Shown piece after piece: positions 33,101-42,720 of a DNA stretch of 64,000 nucleotides. The notes beneath the pieces are model-generated. The model did no database searches and was not told where the DNA came from. It saw only the letters and a program-made list of their open reading frames with translations. The stretch is from Fragilariopsis cylindrus CCMP1102. Taxonomy: Eukaryota; Bacillariophyta; Bacillariophyceae; Bacillariales; Bacillariaceae. Each line of letters begins with the position of its first letter. The stretch's first letter is position 1. The DNA lies in assembly GCA_900095095.1 (NCBI GenBank), contig FMBT01000322.1, positions 248,001 to 312,000 on the forward strand. Direction: 5' to 3'. Made by a program: the position numbers and the translations under genes.

Positions 33101-35634
33101 ATACCTGCCGGTGTCGTTGTTGTTGCCGTCATCGTTGGATCGTTGTGGTGTTTTCCATCATCACCATCCCAATCCCCATCACTCTTACGTTGCTGACGTT
33201 GTTGTTGTTGCTTCATTATTCGGCGTAATTCTGTACCAGGTTCTGTTTCTTTTACACTTCGTATAGAACGATCAGGACGTCCATTCTGCATTCGTGCTAT
33301 TGTTGACATCGTGTAATTTAATAATTCATAATGACGTGTTGTAAAAACAACATTAACATCATCAACGTTAACACGACATTGCAATCGTGATGCACATGAT
33401 GTTTCTATTGCTGGTTGATCCGGTATGATCGTTGGTGAATACAATTCTATTGGAATACCAACAGCAGTTGAGCCGGCAGCTCCACTAGCTCCACCATAAC
33501 TACAATGTGATATATTTCTGTTCAAAGATCCACCAACACTACCACGTAATGGTGTACGTAATCGTTGTGCTGGATGATATTTTCGTTCGTAACCATCTCC
33601 TCCTGTATCATTCAAATCAACTGAAAATGATGAGGACGTCATCCCAACACCATCACCACTATCATAATCACTATGAAAGAAGGAATCAGATGTATTAGCT
33701 GAATCAGATGATCGTGACCTACGTAGTTGTCCTGGTCGTCGTCCTGGTCCTCTTCCAGTGCTTATATTCAAACCATTCGGTGTCATATTATAATTATTAT
33801 TACTATTGCCAACACCAATATTAATATCATCCTCACCACGAAATTTTGGAATTTTATCACGTTTGCCTCTCCGTTGTCGTGATGATCTTGAAACAATCGA
33901 TTGATGTTCTGTTGTTGGTGTAGAATCATCATCGTTTTCAACAATTGTTTCTGTTGCTGTTGTTGTTGTATTTGTTACAATTACTTTCTTTTTCCGTCGT
34001 TTTTCTGGTGGATATGGATAAAAGAATGTAAAATTTAAATCTAATTTTGTGACTGGTCGTAATATATAATCATCCAGTGCCACAACATTACTGCCTGCTA
34101 GCGACGACCAGCGTTCTTTTTGTATACTACTGTTACTGGTACGATTGCGTGTTTTTGTTTCTTTCGTAATTTTACGAACAAATATACCAATTCCTGTTTG
34201 TCTTATTAATTTATCAACATGTTCCCCATCATCATATTCACTTTCATAATGTTCATAATGTCGTTCAGTAGTAGTAGTAGTACCACCTCCGGTATTTGCG
34301 CTTCCATTTCCATCCCGTGATTGTTGCTGTTGTTGTTGTTGTTGTTGTTGTTGGGACGTTGATGATGGATTACTTGCATAATCCGTCGTCGTACCAGTAC
34401 CAGCACCAGTGCCATTGGTACCAGCCGCACCATTAATTGCAATCCCATCTACACCAGCAATCACATCAATCGATTGTATAATACAACCCACTTCAATCCC
34501 ATCTTGAAGTAACACAATACGTGCATTTTTAATGGATCCTTTCACACCCGCAAATAATCTCCAAAATAAATCACTATTCGCAAATGATTTTAAATAACGA
34601 TCAAATTTTCCTTCTTTTAAAATCACTGCTGTTGTTGGTGCTGCTGATGCTGTTGTTGATGTTGATCGTGATGCTGTGTTCGCAGCTGCTGTTGCTGATG
34701 CTTTTGCAGCATCCTTTGTCTTTGCTTGTTCTTCTGCACGATATGCTTCTTTTGCTATGGATCTTTTTCTATGGATTTGTTCTAACCACAATGCTAATGA
34801 TGCTGTTTGCGTTGCTGTTGTTGTTTTATTATTATTATCCAATAATACTCTACGTTCTGCTTCACGTAATCTACGTTGTTTGGCTTCTCTATAGGCACGA
34901 TGATATATTTTTGTATGTCCATCTTTTTTCTTCTTCTTTTTCTTCTTCTTTCGTTTACTACCCGTTTCTGCTATTGTCCTTGGATCATCCCCATCATTCT
35001 CATCCTCATCAACGCCGTCATCATCACCATCCTCGTCATCGTCATCGCCATCACTATTATCTTCTTTCCGTATCCTTTCTCTTTCTTCTTTTTCTTCTTT
35101 CAAAGTTTCTTCACGAGATTGAAGTGATAATACTATGGTAACATCCGATATTTCTAATTCCACCGAACCTTGTCCCCACACTAATTGTTTCCATGGTATA
35201 CCTATTCTTAAATATCCGATTGTACCACGAACTAATTTAACACGTAATGGTTCCTTCTTGGTTGGATCCTCCAACATCAAGTTCATAGTAATTGGACTAT
35301 TATTATTAAGACTACTAGGACTAGGATTATTACCATCCTCGTTTACATTTAATTCAGAAAAATCAAAGTGCTGTTGCTGTTGCTCATTGTTGTCCTGCCT
35401 ATTCTTATTACGTTTTGAATTTAATAATGGTTGGATTGTTTCCTTTTTTAATTGTACATTCTTTAAGGATAAATCACCAGACCAAATTCCTAATTCTAAT
35501 GTTTTCGGATCAAAATCTAAAAATTTCGATAAAATATCTGTGACCTTTTGAGATGGATTTAAACTTCCGGTGAAATTTGGTAGCGCATTATACATATAGG
35601 AGGAATATGCCGCCATTTTGTATTTGTATAGCAA
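12104..35634 (-). CDS. VPS13: VPS13-type bridge-like lipid-transfer protein, about 24 exons
   Basis: Joining GT-AG introns that keep phase throughout gives about 6,724 residues. Exons: 35634-31381, 31242-29347, 29221-28633, 28515-28006, 27906-27729, 27632-27022, 26836-25794, 25563-24133, 24023-23831, 23695-23438, 23314-23105, 22984-22303, 22040-21941, 21714-21276, 21144-19474, 19333-19294, 19189-19113, 18925-18860, 18679-18648, 18395-17119, 17018-16434, 16332-15026, 14929-14675, 14574-12104. The N-terminus has the chorein signature LELGIWSGDLSLKNVQLKK. VAB/SHR-BD segments, a PDZ-like domain, two C2-like domains, APT1, DH-like and PH-like parts follow, then an extra tail. VPS13 proteins move bulk lipid between membranes at contact sites. 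The first Met is used; Met7 and Met14 are possible. Family length is usually 3,000-4,400, so this one is very large, mainly from low-complexity inserts in exon 1 and the tail. Splice sites are read by eye. Confidence 0.88.
13740..16332 (-). other. VPS13 C-terminal APT1, DH-like and PH-like regions
   Basis: Exon 22: ISVALIDTVRAKELLNLTML, LVIGWIQMDQQ, PVVFAPTP and YIGVLFQEMDLTVEEP match the APT1-like part. DAPIRLQGKLVQHVFES, YKIIGSLDFVGNPTILLSSF and GKGTVSLFSHSTSGFFGF match the DH-like helices, continued by exon 23 and by GLITKPVVGVFD of exon 24. A PH-like stretch follows (RRELHIYTEVLSMEPG to EWFTVLAEYQHRQQLTRLHN). This end normally contacts the acceptor membrane. Confidence 0.7.
16434..17018 (-). 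other. Second C2-like domain of VPS13
   Basis: Exon 21 reads WLTLRPIAAMNLPDSYTGMF, VSPKWLS, FEFSDNDLHLHVEPQQ, GSIRLSVVAERYKKQVELG, VNIPIG and YTRWFPLT. The order (variable loop, PKW, F.F, hydrophobic strand, G.v.ip, w..L) fits a C2 domain with an Ala-rich insert. Confidence 0.6.
18648..19720 (-). other. First C2-like domain of VPS13, split over five exons
   Basis: FQLVVQVLEAVGLSSL, SPYCEVFLKGR, KSLRPRWNDQYFVFDV, then across four tiny exons GHSIQIIVRDFRN, VGQHPVLGQASMHF, a GW-PLVGKHTD stretch and VKLRAQWIYTV. This is the full C2 strand order. The exons of 40, 77, 66 and 32 bases join only in this phase. C2 domains often bind phospholipid, sometimes with calcium; acidic loop residues are incomplete here. 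Confidence 0.65.
20340..24023 (-). other. VPS13 VAB/SHR-BD repeat region
   Basis: Several beta-rich repeats of the VPS13 adaptor-binding region are recognisable: AVYPPIVIVNLLPQGGRFEL (exon 10), VSLYCPYWIVNTTEHALRYK (exon 12), RYVVYNRLGRPIRLWQDSS (spanning exons 13-14), and PPYKIQNRSSKYFLFFRQ with TYTWEEPMKSKKL-like residues (exon 15). In other organisms this region binds Pro-X-Pro adaptors that select the membrane. Confidence 0.7.
20830..21080 (-). other. PDZ-like domain inserted in VPS13
   Basis: The start of exon 15 reads YKITLPPPADDG, later GDRKILVKGTKRGKYAF, then IHIGDELLRINGISVLKM and EAMKTIKDVL. The gDeLl.iNG.sv..m...ea...i pattern is that of a PDZ domain. PDZ domains are not a standard part of animal or yeast VPS13. 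Confidence 0.6.
35400..35634 (-). other. VPS13 chorein N-terminal segment
   Basis: Residues about 27-75 contain KVTDILSKFLDFD and LELGIWSGDLSLKNVQLKKE, matching the conserved start of VPS13/ATG2 chorein domains, where the sequence WSGD(V/L).L.N..LK is typical. This end normally anchors to the donor membrane, commonly ER. The usual FFAT motif was not found by eye. Confidence 0.75.
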
Positions 35635-35915
35635 TTGTTGGTTGCGCCGTGACTATCTCTCTCTCTCTCTCTCTCTCTTAGCCTGCCTGCCTGCCTGCCT
35701 GCGTTGCCTGTCTTCCAAACCTTCCGATATCTACTTTCTGTCTAACTACTGCACCGTCTATCTCTCTCCAACTCTGACTAGTTATTCTATTTCTTCCGTC
35801 ACGTTGACTCTAGACCCGTATGTCTATCTCTCTGTCGATCTCTTCCGACCTAGATACTCCAAACTGTTGCACCTTCCTTCGCCTTTTTAAAAGTTTTCCT
35901 CCTCTAATTTATTTA

Positions 35916-35954
<39 letters not shown>

Positions 35955-36000
35955 TTCTTTTTTTTATCCGTCCCGTCTTGAGAGAGGTCTTCACTTTCTA
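35635..36000 (-). promoter_or_regulatory. VPS13 5' flank with CT microsatellites
   Basis: Upstream of the start codon lie a CT run (about 35653-35679), a GCCT tetranucleotide run (about 35682-35703) and a second CT run (about 35919-35950). On the coding strand these are GA runs. Probably 5' UTR and promoter; no core promoter element was identified. Confidence 0.4.
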
Positions 36001-36379
36001 TACGGAAGAGAAGCAAGCATCCCTGTTGTTTGATCTAGTGTATTGGATGCTGTCAATTAAAACTGGGTTTGTCTTTGTTGTTGTGCGTTGGATGATGTTA
36101 AGATCGCTGTGATTGTTGATGTTGTCATCGTTTTATTGCTTTTCTCCCTACTTGAAGTACCTACTAGGGGGGGGGGTCTGCGATAATCTTTATTATTAAT
36201 TTAATGCTTTATTTATTGTCAAACAAATATTTTTTAATTTATCGAAGCCTCCAAGAGTACTGTAGGAGGACAGACATGCGAACTGCGTCCGAGGCTTTTT
36301 TATTTGATATAAGCCTTGGACATTCCGATTTATTGATGAATAATATATAATCTTTGAATGCCTTCATTTTTTGTTGGTT

Positions 36380-36553
36380 GCTCACCATCCTCTTGTCAAC
36401 ACTACAGTATCACACTACACATCTGCATGTTTAAAAGAAGGTGGTACAGTAAATATAGGGTGATCCACTACACTCCTGCCTGGTACATGCACATGCAGGT
36501 TTTAATCTATTCCTGTTAACTGCTGCTGCTACTGCTACTGCTACTGCTGCTGC

Positions 36554-36587
<34 letters not shown>

Positions 36588-37860
36588 TGTTATTATGACT
36601 TCATGTGTAAACTTCTGCAGTACATGTTACAAAGGTTGTTCAACAATAAGATTGATATTATATCATCACTGATTGATCCACTCCTCTTGGCTGATGCATG
36701 CAAATGTATGTCCTACTATTCCTGCTGTTAACCAAACAACAACTCAATATAAAACAACAACATCAAGAACTACTGCTATGTGTAAATTTGCTGTGACTTC
36801 CTATAAATCTATCCATGCATGCCATGTAAAGGTGCTACAATAATACTGGTATATCAAAGGGGGACCCAGCTTCTCCAGGGGTTGGTGAAACAACAACAAC
36901 TGATGCTGCCATTGTAAAGATTCTGCTTGCATAGGTTGTTCAATGAATATTCCTATGTATCATCATTGGTTGAGTCCATTTACGGTGTATAAAATGACAG
37001 CAAAAAAGATCTGTACTGCTATGCTGTGTGTGAGAGTGTGTTGCGCATCTTCTTCAAAATTCTGCGTGCCATGTGAAGGTGGTACAATAAAATTGGTAGA
37101 TCTGTCACTGGTTGATTCACTCCTGGCTGACACATACCAATATGAGTTTTATTTCTGACAAACATCCATTGATTTGAACAACAACAATAACTAATGGTAC
37201 TTTGTTAGGATTTGCTGTTGAATTACTCTTCTTGTGGTAAACATTTTTTGCATTGTCAGTATATGTTGTTCATGTAGTGTATCACTGACCTGGTGGATTC
37301 ACCCCTGACCCATTATATGCTGGTCCTATCTATCACTATCAACCAAACAATAATGTCAAATCAGCAACCAGAACTGCTAGTAGTACTGTATGAGAATTTA
37401 ATCTGGTGTGTAGTACCTAGAATTTTTTTGCAACAGCTATGTGTAAAGAAAGGTCTTCATTTTGAGGGAAAGGAAAACAATATTGTTGTGTATCTCATTT
37501 GGGGGGGGGGGGGGGGCACTGATACACACTGGTCCTATCTATTACTGCCAACCAAACAATATTTGACTTGAAACAACAGAAAAAACAACTGCTGCTTCTG
37601 CTGCTGGATGAGAATTTGCTGTGCAATTATTGTAAACTTCTACAGAGTAAAAGGAAAGCAATACTGGTATATATATTGCACTGGTGGACTATTGGTATGG
37701 ATCCATCCCTAGCCCTTGCACATGCTAGTCCTATCTATTGTGCCTTGCTACCAACTAAAAAATAATACCAAATCAACAATAAGAGCAAGAATAGTAGCTG
37801 TCATATAAGATTTTGTTGTTTACTTCTCCTTTCAAACTTGAAAAGCAATACCACAAAAAG
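36380..37860. repeat. Degenerate tandem repeat, about 200-base unit, roughly seven copies
   Basis: Recurring landmarks are CTGGTCCTATCTATTACTGC followed by CAACCAAACAAT (about 37320, 37527, 37723; older forms at 36491, 36703, 37128), an ACTGCTGCT/TGTAAATTTGCTGTG block, and AAGGTGGTACAATAA followed by a GATTCACTCCTGG block. Spacing is about 195-212 bases. A poly-G run (about 37501-37517), a GT run (about 36556-36582) and TGC runs interrupt units. Copies are strongly diverged, so the array is old. Short open frames within are not protein-like. Confidence 0.65.
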
Positions 37861-38204
37861 AAATGAGAACAAACAGGCAGTATTGAGCCTAGTTTGGAAA
37901 GAAATACAATGTCTATCACACATCACAAAATACCATAAAATTCTTAAGCATTAGCAGGTGTAGCTAATAGTGTCCAGCAGCAAGTAAAAGAGCTCCAACA
38001 TGCTATGCAATACACAATGGTCTTATTGCCATCAGTGAACAGCAAGAAGAACAAGAAGCGGATTAGCTAGACAAGAATCAATTAATACTTCTGTCCTATA
38101 CAAATAAATGGTAACAGCTACAAATGATGGTGTAAATGATAATGCAACTGCATTTTCTGCTCTGTCAGTCAGCTAAGCTGTAAAAGATAGAAAAATCTAA
38201 AAAC
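37861..38204. other. Probable upstream part of the gag relic, decayed
   Basis: Between the older repeat array and the gag motif, a broken frame near 37975-38065 reads NSVQQQVKELQHAM and later NSKKNKKRIS before a stop. That is reminiscent of the helical part of a gag protein, but it is short and interrupted. No other feature is seen. Confidence 0.3.
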
Positions 38205-38510
38205 TTGAAGTACAATTATGACACGCCAATTCCACCTCAAATACCATCCCACCACCTACTGGTAGTACTAGTGGAGGTAGTGCCTTCCCCTGGAGAGGTG
38301 GGTTATTGCAGTAGAGCTGATGGACCAGCCAACATGACCAAGAACAGTAAATACTGGAATGCTGACACCTACTGTTGGACATGTGGGTGTGATTGCTCAA
38401 GAAATCATGATAGAAACACATGTGACCATAAAGCAGCAGGACATCAAGATGCAGCAACCGGAGCTAATCCAAATGGAGGCTCCACAAAAGATAAAGAATA
38501 CTCAAAATGA
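38205..38510 (+). pseudogene. Relic of a Copia-type retrotransposon gag zinc motif
   Basis: The frame encodes SKYWNADTYCWTCG, then CDCSRNHDRNTCDHK, then AAGHQDAATGANPNGGST. From memory, the order YCW.HG...H.S..C..K..GH...AT....GGS is the C-terminal zinc-binding motif of gag in stramenopile Copia-like elements. Here the usual HG is CG and the domain ends in a stop soon after. No protease, integrase, reverse transcriptase or LTR could be recognised nearby, so only a fragment remains, embedded between two tandem-repeat arrays. Confidence 0.55.
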
Positions 38511-38830
38511 AAATGATGTGGTTGGGAGCTACAAGCATTTCCTGCAATGCAATCACCTCTGAAGGTTGAATTGAGGTAAAGGACAACAATATTGGTAGTC
38601 CCCCCTATTTCCCCAGCACTTCCAACCTGACTGCACACAATATGTATAGCAGTTTTTGAAGTACTGGTGGGTGGGGGACTGCCTGAAGACTGGATGAGAT
38701 CAGAAAAAGGAATCCCATTTTGGGTCTATGAATTGATATCCACACACACCAGTAGGTTTTATGGCGACCCTTTGTTCTGACTGCCTTCTGGGCTATAATT
38801 TATAATATGGTTGACTTCTCTATTATTTGC
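38511..38830. other. Intergenic, no gene seen
   Basis: Possibly continues the decayed element, but no retroelement enzyme motif could be read in any frame. Confidence 0.3.
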
Positions 38831-39680
38831 ATGTGGAGGCTGCTGCACCCAACCAAAAGAAAGTTCTCTGTAGCAACCATTCCGAATAAGAGATTTTGTG
38901 GTGCATTTTGCTCAAAAATATTATGACTATTTGGGTGCATACCTCCAACAGCAAAAACGACTTTTCTCTTCAACCACAGGAACAAAAAAGTAGTAGCAGA
39001 GTAAGACAAGATTCTCATACAGTATGTGGAGGCTACTGCACCCAACCAAAAGAAAGTTCTCTGTTGCAACCATTCCGAATAAGAGATTTTATGGTGCATT
39101 TTGCTCAAAAATATTATGACTATTTGGGTGCATACCTCCAACAGCAAAATCAACTTTTCTCTTCAACCACAGAAACAAAAAAGTGGTAGCAGGGTAAGAC
39201 AAGGTTCTCATACAGTATGTGGAGGCTACTGCACCCAACCAAAAGAAAGTTCTCTGTTGCAACTATTCCGAATAAGAGATTTTGTGGTGCATTTTGCTCG
39301 AAAACATGACTATTTGTGTGCATACCGCAGCAGCAAAATCAACTTTTCTCTTCAACCACAGGAAATAAAATGTGGTAGGAGGGTTAGATAAGGTTCTCAT
39401 ACAGTATGCGGATACTACTGCACTCAACCAAAAGGAAGTTCTCCGTTGGAACCATGTAAAATAAGAGATTTCTTGGTGCATTTTGCTGGAAAATATGTTT
39501 ATTTGTGTGCATACCGCAGCATCAGCAAAATCAGGTTTACTCTTTAACCACAGGAACAAAAAAGTGGTAGGAGGGTAACACAATATTCTAATACACCATG
39601 TGGATGTTAGTGCACCTGACCCATCCGGTGTTGTCCTCTGCAACTCTTTCAAATGAGATATTTTGTTGTGTGTACACATA
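38831..39680. repeat. Tandem array of a 189-193 base unit, about 4.4 copies
   Basis: Units start with ATGTGGAGGCTACTGCACC or close variants at 38831, 39024, 39217, 39406 and 39598 (spacings 193, 193, 189, 192). Each contains AAAGAAAGTTCTCTGTTGC, GAATAAGAGATTTTGTGGTG, GACTATTTGGGTGCATACC and TTTTCTCTTCAACCACAGG. The first three are very similar; the fourth and fifth diverge. The unit is not a multiple of three, so long frames crossing it are not protein repeats. Confidence 0.9.
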
Positions 39681-40949
39681 CATTTTAAATCCCTATAAAA
39701 TGTGTGCTGTGTGTGTGTGTCTACATTATGAGATACCAGTAGGCTTACAAGACTAAGGACCATAACAGTTCTCAATGTAATAGGTCAATTGTAAACTTCA
39801 TAGTTTCATTTTCCAAAAAAATGACTTTTAGGTGTATGTACTTGATGCTAAAGTTGTCATTATATACTACACTAACAAATGCTAGTAAAGTTTTTTTTTT
39901 TGGGGGGGGGGGGTACGAATTTTAAAACCCCCAAATGTATTTTTTATTTGGGGGCCCCTCTATGTTAATTTTCGGGGATACAGTACTGTAGTTAATTATA
40001 AACTATTCGCCTTCTACTGTAGGGATTTGAAAGTTAGTTAATTAAAAACACACCTTCTAATGAATTGCCCCCAAACTAGAAGTTGACCTGTGTTGCCTCT
40101 ATGCTTGCTTCATGCGACTCGACTCACTCGACTATTGATCCCTTGACTCACTCCACTCCACTCGACTGACTCGACTCAGTCGATTCTTGTACAGTATTCC
40201 AGTTTGCTTAAGCTAAGTTAGTCACAAGCAGCGAGCATGCAGCAGGGGGTCACGAGCATAAAATCATTAAAAAGAGACATTTTGATAATAATAATGAAAA
40301 AAACAAAGAAGAGAGGCATTTAACAAAGAAAGAGTATGATTCGATTTGATTCTTGTGTGTCGTCGTGTGTAGTACTACCGGTATTCTTTGGATGGATGTG
40401 AAGTAAGTACAAGTAAGATTGAAATTGAAATTGGATGGCAATATCATCGTATAAATAACTAAGTAAGGAGAAGAAGGAAGAAGAAAGCGAGCGATTGTGT
40501 ATAAACTATTTAACTACGCACACAGCCAACAAGGGAAGGAAGTAGCAAGGCAATATCGTCAAATCTAACGTTAACTGCAAAACCAAACGCCAACGTAACA
40601 ATAACAATAACAGCAACAGCAAACAACAAACAACAAACGCCCTCAACTCACCTCAATTGCAAAAACCTACTACGGTATCCACGAGCGATTATAGTTTTAA
40701 AATCTATCATTGATATCTTTTGTCTTCCCATTTCGCATCGCATAAAACCCTTACCGAACCGTACAATATATCTTTCAAAAAATAGACAGACAAAGCGTCG
40801 TCCTGTATAACTAACTACTACAGTACTAGCTCTAGTAGACTGACTCAAAAGTGAGGAACGAAAAAAGCAAACCAAACGAAAAAGCAATCGAAACGAATCG
40901 AAACGAAACGAATATACGACGCCGTACAACACATCACAGTTATTGTATT
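39681..40949. other. Intergenic; poly-T/poly-G run and 5' flank of the next gene
   Basis: A run of T then G lies at about 39891-39912. A TACAGTACTGTA palindrome lies at 39979-39990. The stretch 40110-40190 is rich in CTCGACT repeats. Bases 40560-40949 are probably 5' UTR and promoter of the membrane protein gene. No RNA gene seen. Confidence 0.4.
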
Positions 40950-42050
40950 ATGTGTATCTATGATATATATGGACCATGTTCGTATCCACATGGAAGATGT
41001 TTTACTATCATGGCACAACTGTTTTCCATTGGTAGTTTTATTACATCGACAATGGCTCTTACGAGTTGTTTATATGTGTATGTACAACCAATACCAATTG
41101 AAGGACAAGTGGAATTACCAAAAGAAGGGTTTGGTTTTTTAAGTCGTCAAATTAAAATTAAAGAACCACCCAGTTATGGTAAATCTTGTGTCTTTTATAC
41201 AGCCAATGAACGATCGATGTATTTTGATTCCATGTGGAATACTGGATATACAATGGCAATGTTTTCAGTAATAATTGGTATCTTTATTATGGTGATCACA
41301 TTATCAACCTGTTGTATTGCGTATAAAGAAAAAACATTTGATATCATGTATTGGTTTTGTATAATCTGTTTTATCTGTCAAATGTTAACATTTATGGCAT
41401 GGGGATCAGAATTATGTACCGGTGAAATAGAGTATGAATGTACATGGTCGAGTGGTACTGGTATGAATATAACAGCTGCAATGATGTGGATATGGGCAGC
41501 AAATATGATCAAAAGTTTTCCAGAAGCATTACCACCACCCAAACGTCGACCACGTAATCGTAACAGAAATAGAAATAGAGGTGATGGAAATGATGACGAC
41601 AGTGCTGATGGGGATGTCATGTTAAATAATGTATATCGTGATGATGATAATGATGATGGATACGACGATGAGGGTGATGGATATTATGATGAGGATGGGA
41701 ATTGGGTTGAAGGTGGAAATAGTGGTCCAATGGAAGACGACGAATATGATGAGGATGGATATTATGATGATGATGGGAATTGGGTTGCGAATGAAGATAA
41801 CCAATACGGTGATGGTGAATACGAGGGGTATGATGGATATGATGATGTTGATGGTGGTAATGACTATAACGATAACGATGATGATAATGGTGGTGGTAAA
41901 GATGGTGGATATTACGATTATGATAATAATGAAGATGGTGATGGTGATAATTGGGCGGCAGAAGATCAAGGAAGTAATAACAACAACAAAGAATGGGAAG
42001 AAGAAGAAGAAGAAAATAATGATAGTATTAGTAGTAGAAAGATTACCTAA
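40950..42050 (+). CDS. Four-helix membrane protein with acidic Tyr/Asp/Gly tail
   Basis: 366 residues from the ATG at 40950; an in-frame Met at 40851 would add 33 basic residues with no membrane or targeting character, so the shorter start (MCIYDIYGPCSYPHG) is preferred. Hydrophobic helices lie at about 18-45, 98-124, 131-152 and 172-190. The first loop carries two Cys, and the TM3-TM4 loop carries CTGEIEYECTW. This layout resembles four-helix MARVEL/tetraspan-like proteins, but no family can be named. After TM4 come PPPKRRPRNRNRNRNR and an acidic tail of about 140 residues with repeats of the form GYYDDDGNWV. The tail is probably cytosolic and disordered. Function unknown. Confidence 0.65.
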   Translation: MCIYDIYGPCSYPHGRCFTIMAQLFSIGSFITSTMALTSCLYVYVQPIPIEGQVELPKEGFGFLSRQIKIKEPPSYGKSCVFYTANERSMYFDSMWNTGYTMAMFSVIIGIFIMVITLSTCCIAYKEKTFDIMYWFCIICFICQMLTFMAWGSELCTGEIEYECTWSSGTGMNITAAMMWIWAANMIKSFPEALPPPKRRPRNRNRNRNRGDGNDDDSADGDVMLNNVYRDDDNDDGYDDEGDGYYDEDGNWVEGGNSGPMEDDEYDEDGYYDDDGNWVANEDNQYGDGEYEGYDGYDDVDGGNDYNDNDDDNGGGKDGGYYDYDNNEDGDGDNWAAEDQGSNNNNKEWEEEEEENNDSISSRKIT

Positions 42051-42052
42051 CT

Positions 42053-42094
42053 TGACATGACATGACATGACATGGCATGACATGGCATGACATG
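42053..42094. repeat. CATGA pentamer microsatellite
   Basis: Eight or so tandem ACATG/GCATG pentamers directly after the stop codon of the membrane protein gene. Confidence 0.85.
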
Positions 42095-42353
42095 TGTACC
42101 GCACAAACAGACAGATAGACAGTCAAAAGAGAGAGAATAAAGAAAATATATAAACATACATAAACGCTTTACTCAATGTAATTTTTATTTATAAAATTTA
42201 CTCATATTTGCATGTACAGTACATACGTATATCAATAATAGGAAGTAGCAATACAGTCGAACTAGGTGAATGCAGCTATAGCAGAATTAGAACTACTGGT
42301 AGAACTAGCTAGTTAATGAAGCTAAACTCAGCTACTGTAGCTAGCATGCACTA

Positions 42354-42494
42354 GTAGAGGCAGGCAAGGCTACTAGATACAGGTAGCACTATACTACTAG
42401 CGGCAGAGTAGTATTACATGACATGTAGAGCAGGTGATATGCATCACTTCTAGTAATGTTGTGGTTGGGAGCACTACATGCAGGCAGCACTACT

Positions 42495-42526
<32 letters not shown>

Positions 42527-42720
42527 TAGCATTGGATGTAGAGGCAGCTAGCACTAGAGTCTAGGCATGTATGTAGTATGGTGTGTAGAGCAGGTAGTAG
42601 GCTAGCACTACTAGATACAGATGTTGTGGTAGGCAGCACTGCACTACATGCAGGCAGCACTACTAGAAAGAGAGAGACAGAGACTGAAACATAGATAGAA
42701 ACAGAGTAGTACCGCTTGTA
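42354..42720. repeat. Two tandem units of about 182 bases containing GA runs
   Basis: GTAGAGGCAG starts units at 42354, 42538 and 42718 (third only begun). Shared blocks are TGTAGAGCAGGT, GCACTACATGCAGGCAGCAC, TACTAGA, a GA run (long at 42493-42521, short in unit two) and ACAGAGTAG. No coding sense. Confidence 0.75.

Noticed and set aside
34584-35141. 185-residue plus-strand Leu/Phe-rich frame resembling a membrane protein
   Set aside because: Antisense of the Lys/Glu/Asp- and Thr-rich part of VPS13 exon 1; hydrophobicity is a mirror of acidic/basic codons.
39263-39775. 170-residue minus-strand frame with repeated peptides
   Set aside because: It crosses a 189-193 base tandem array whose unit is not a multiple of three, so the repeated peptides shift frame and are not a protein repeat.
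41622-42104. Ile-rich minus-strand frame and Met/Ile-rich plus-strand frame over the acidic tail
   Set aside because: Shadows of GAT/GAC-rich codons of the membrane protein tail.
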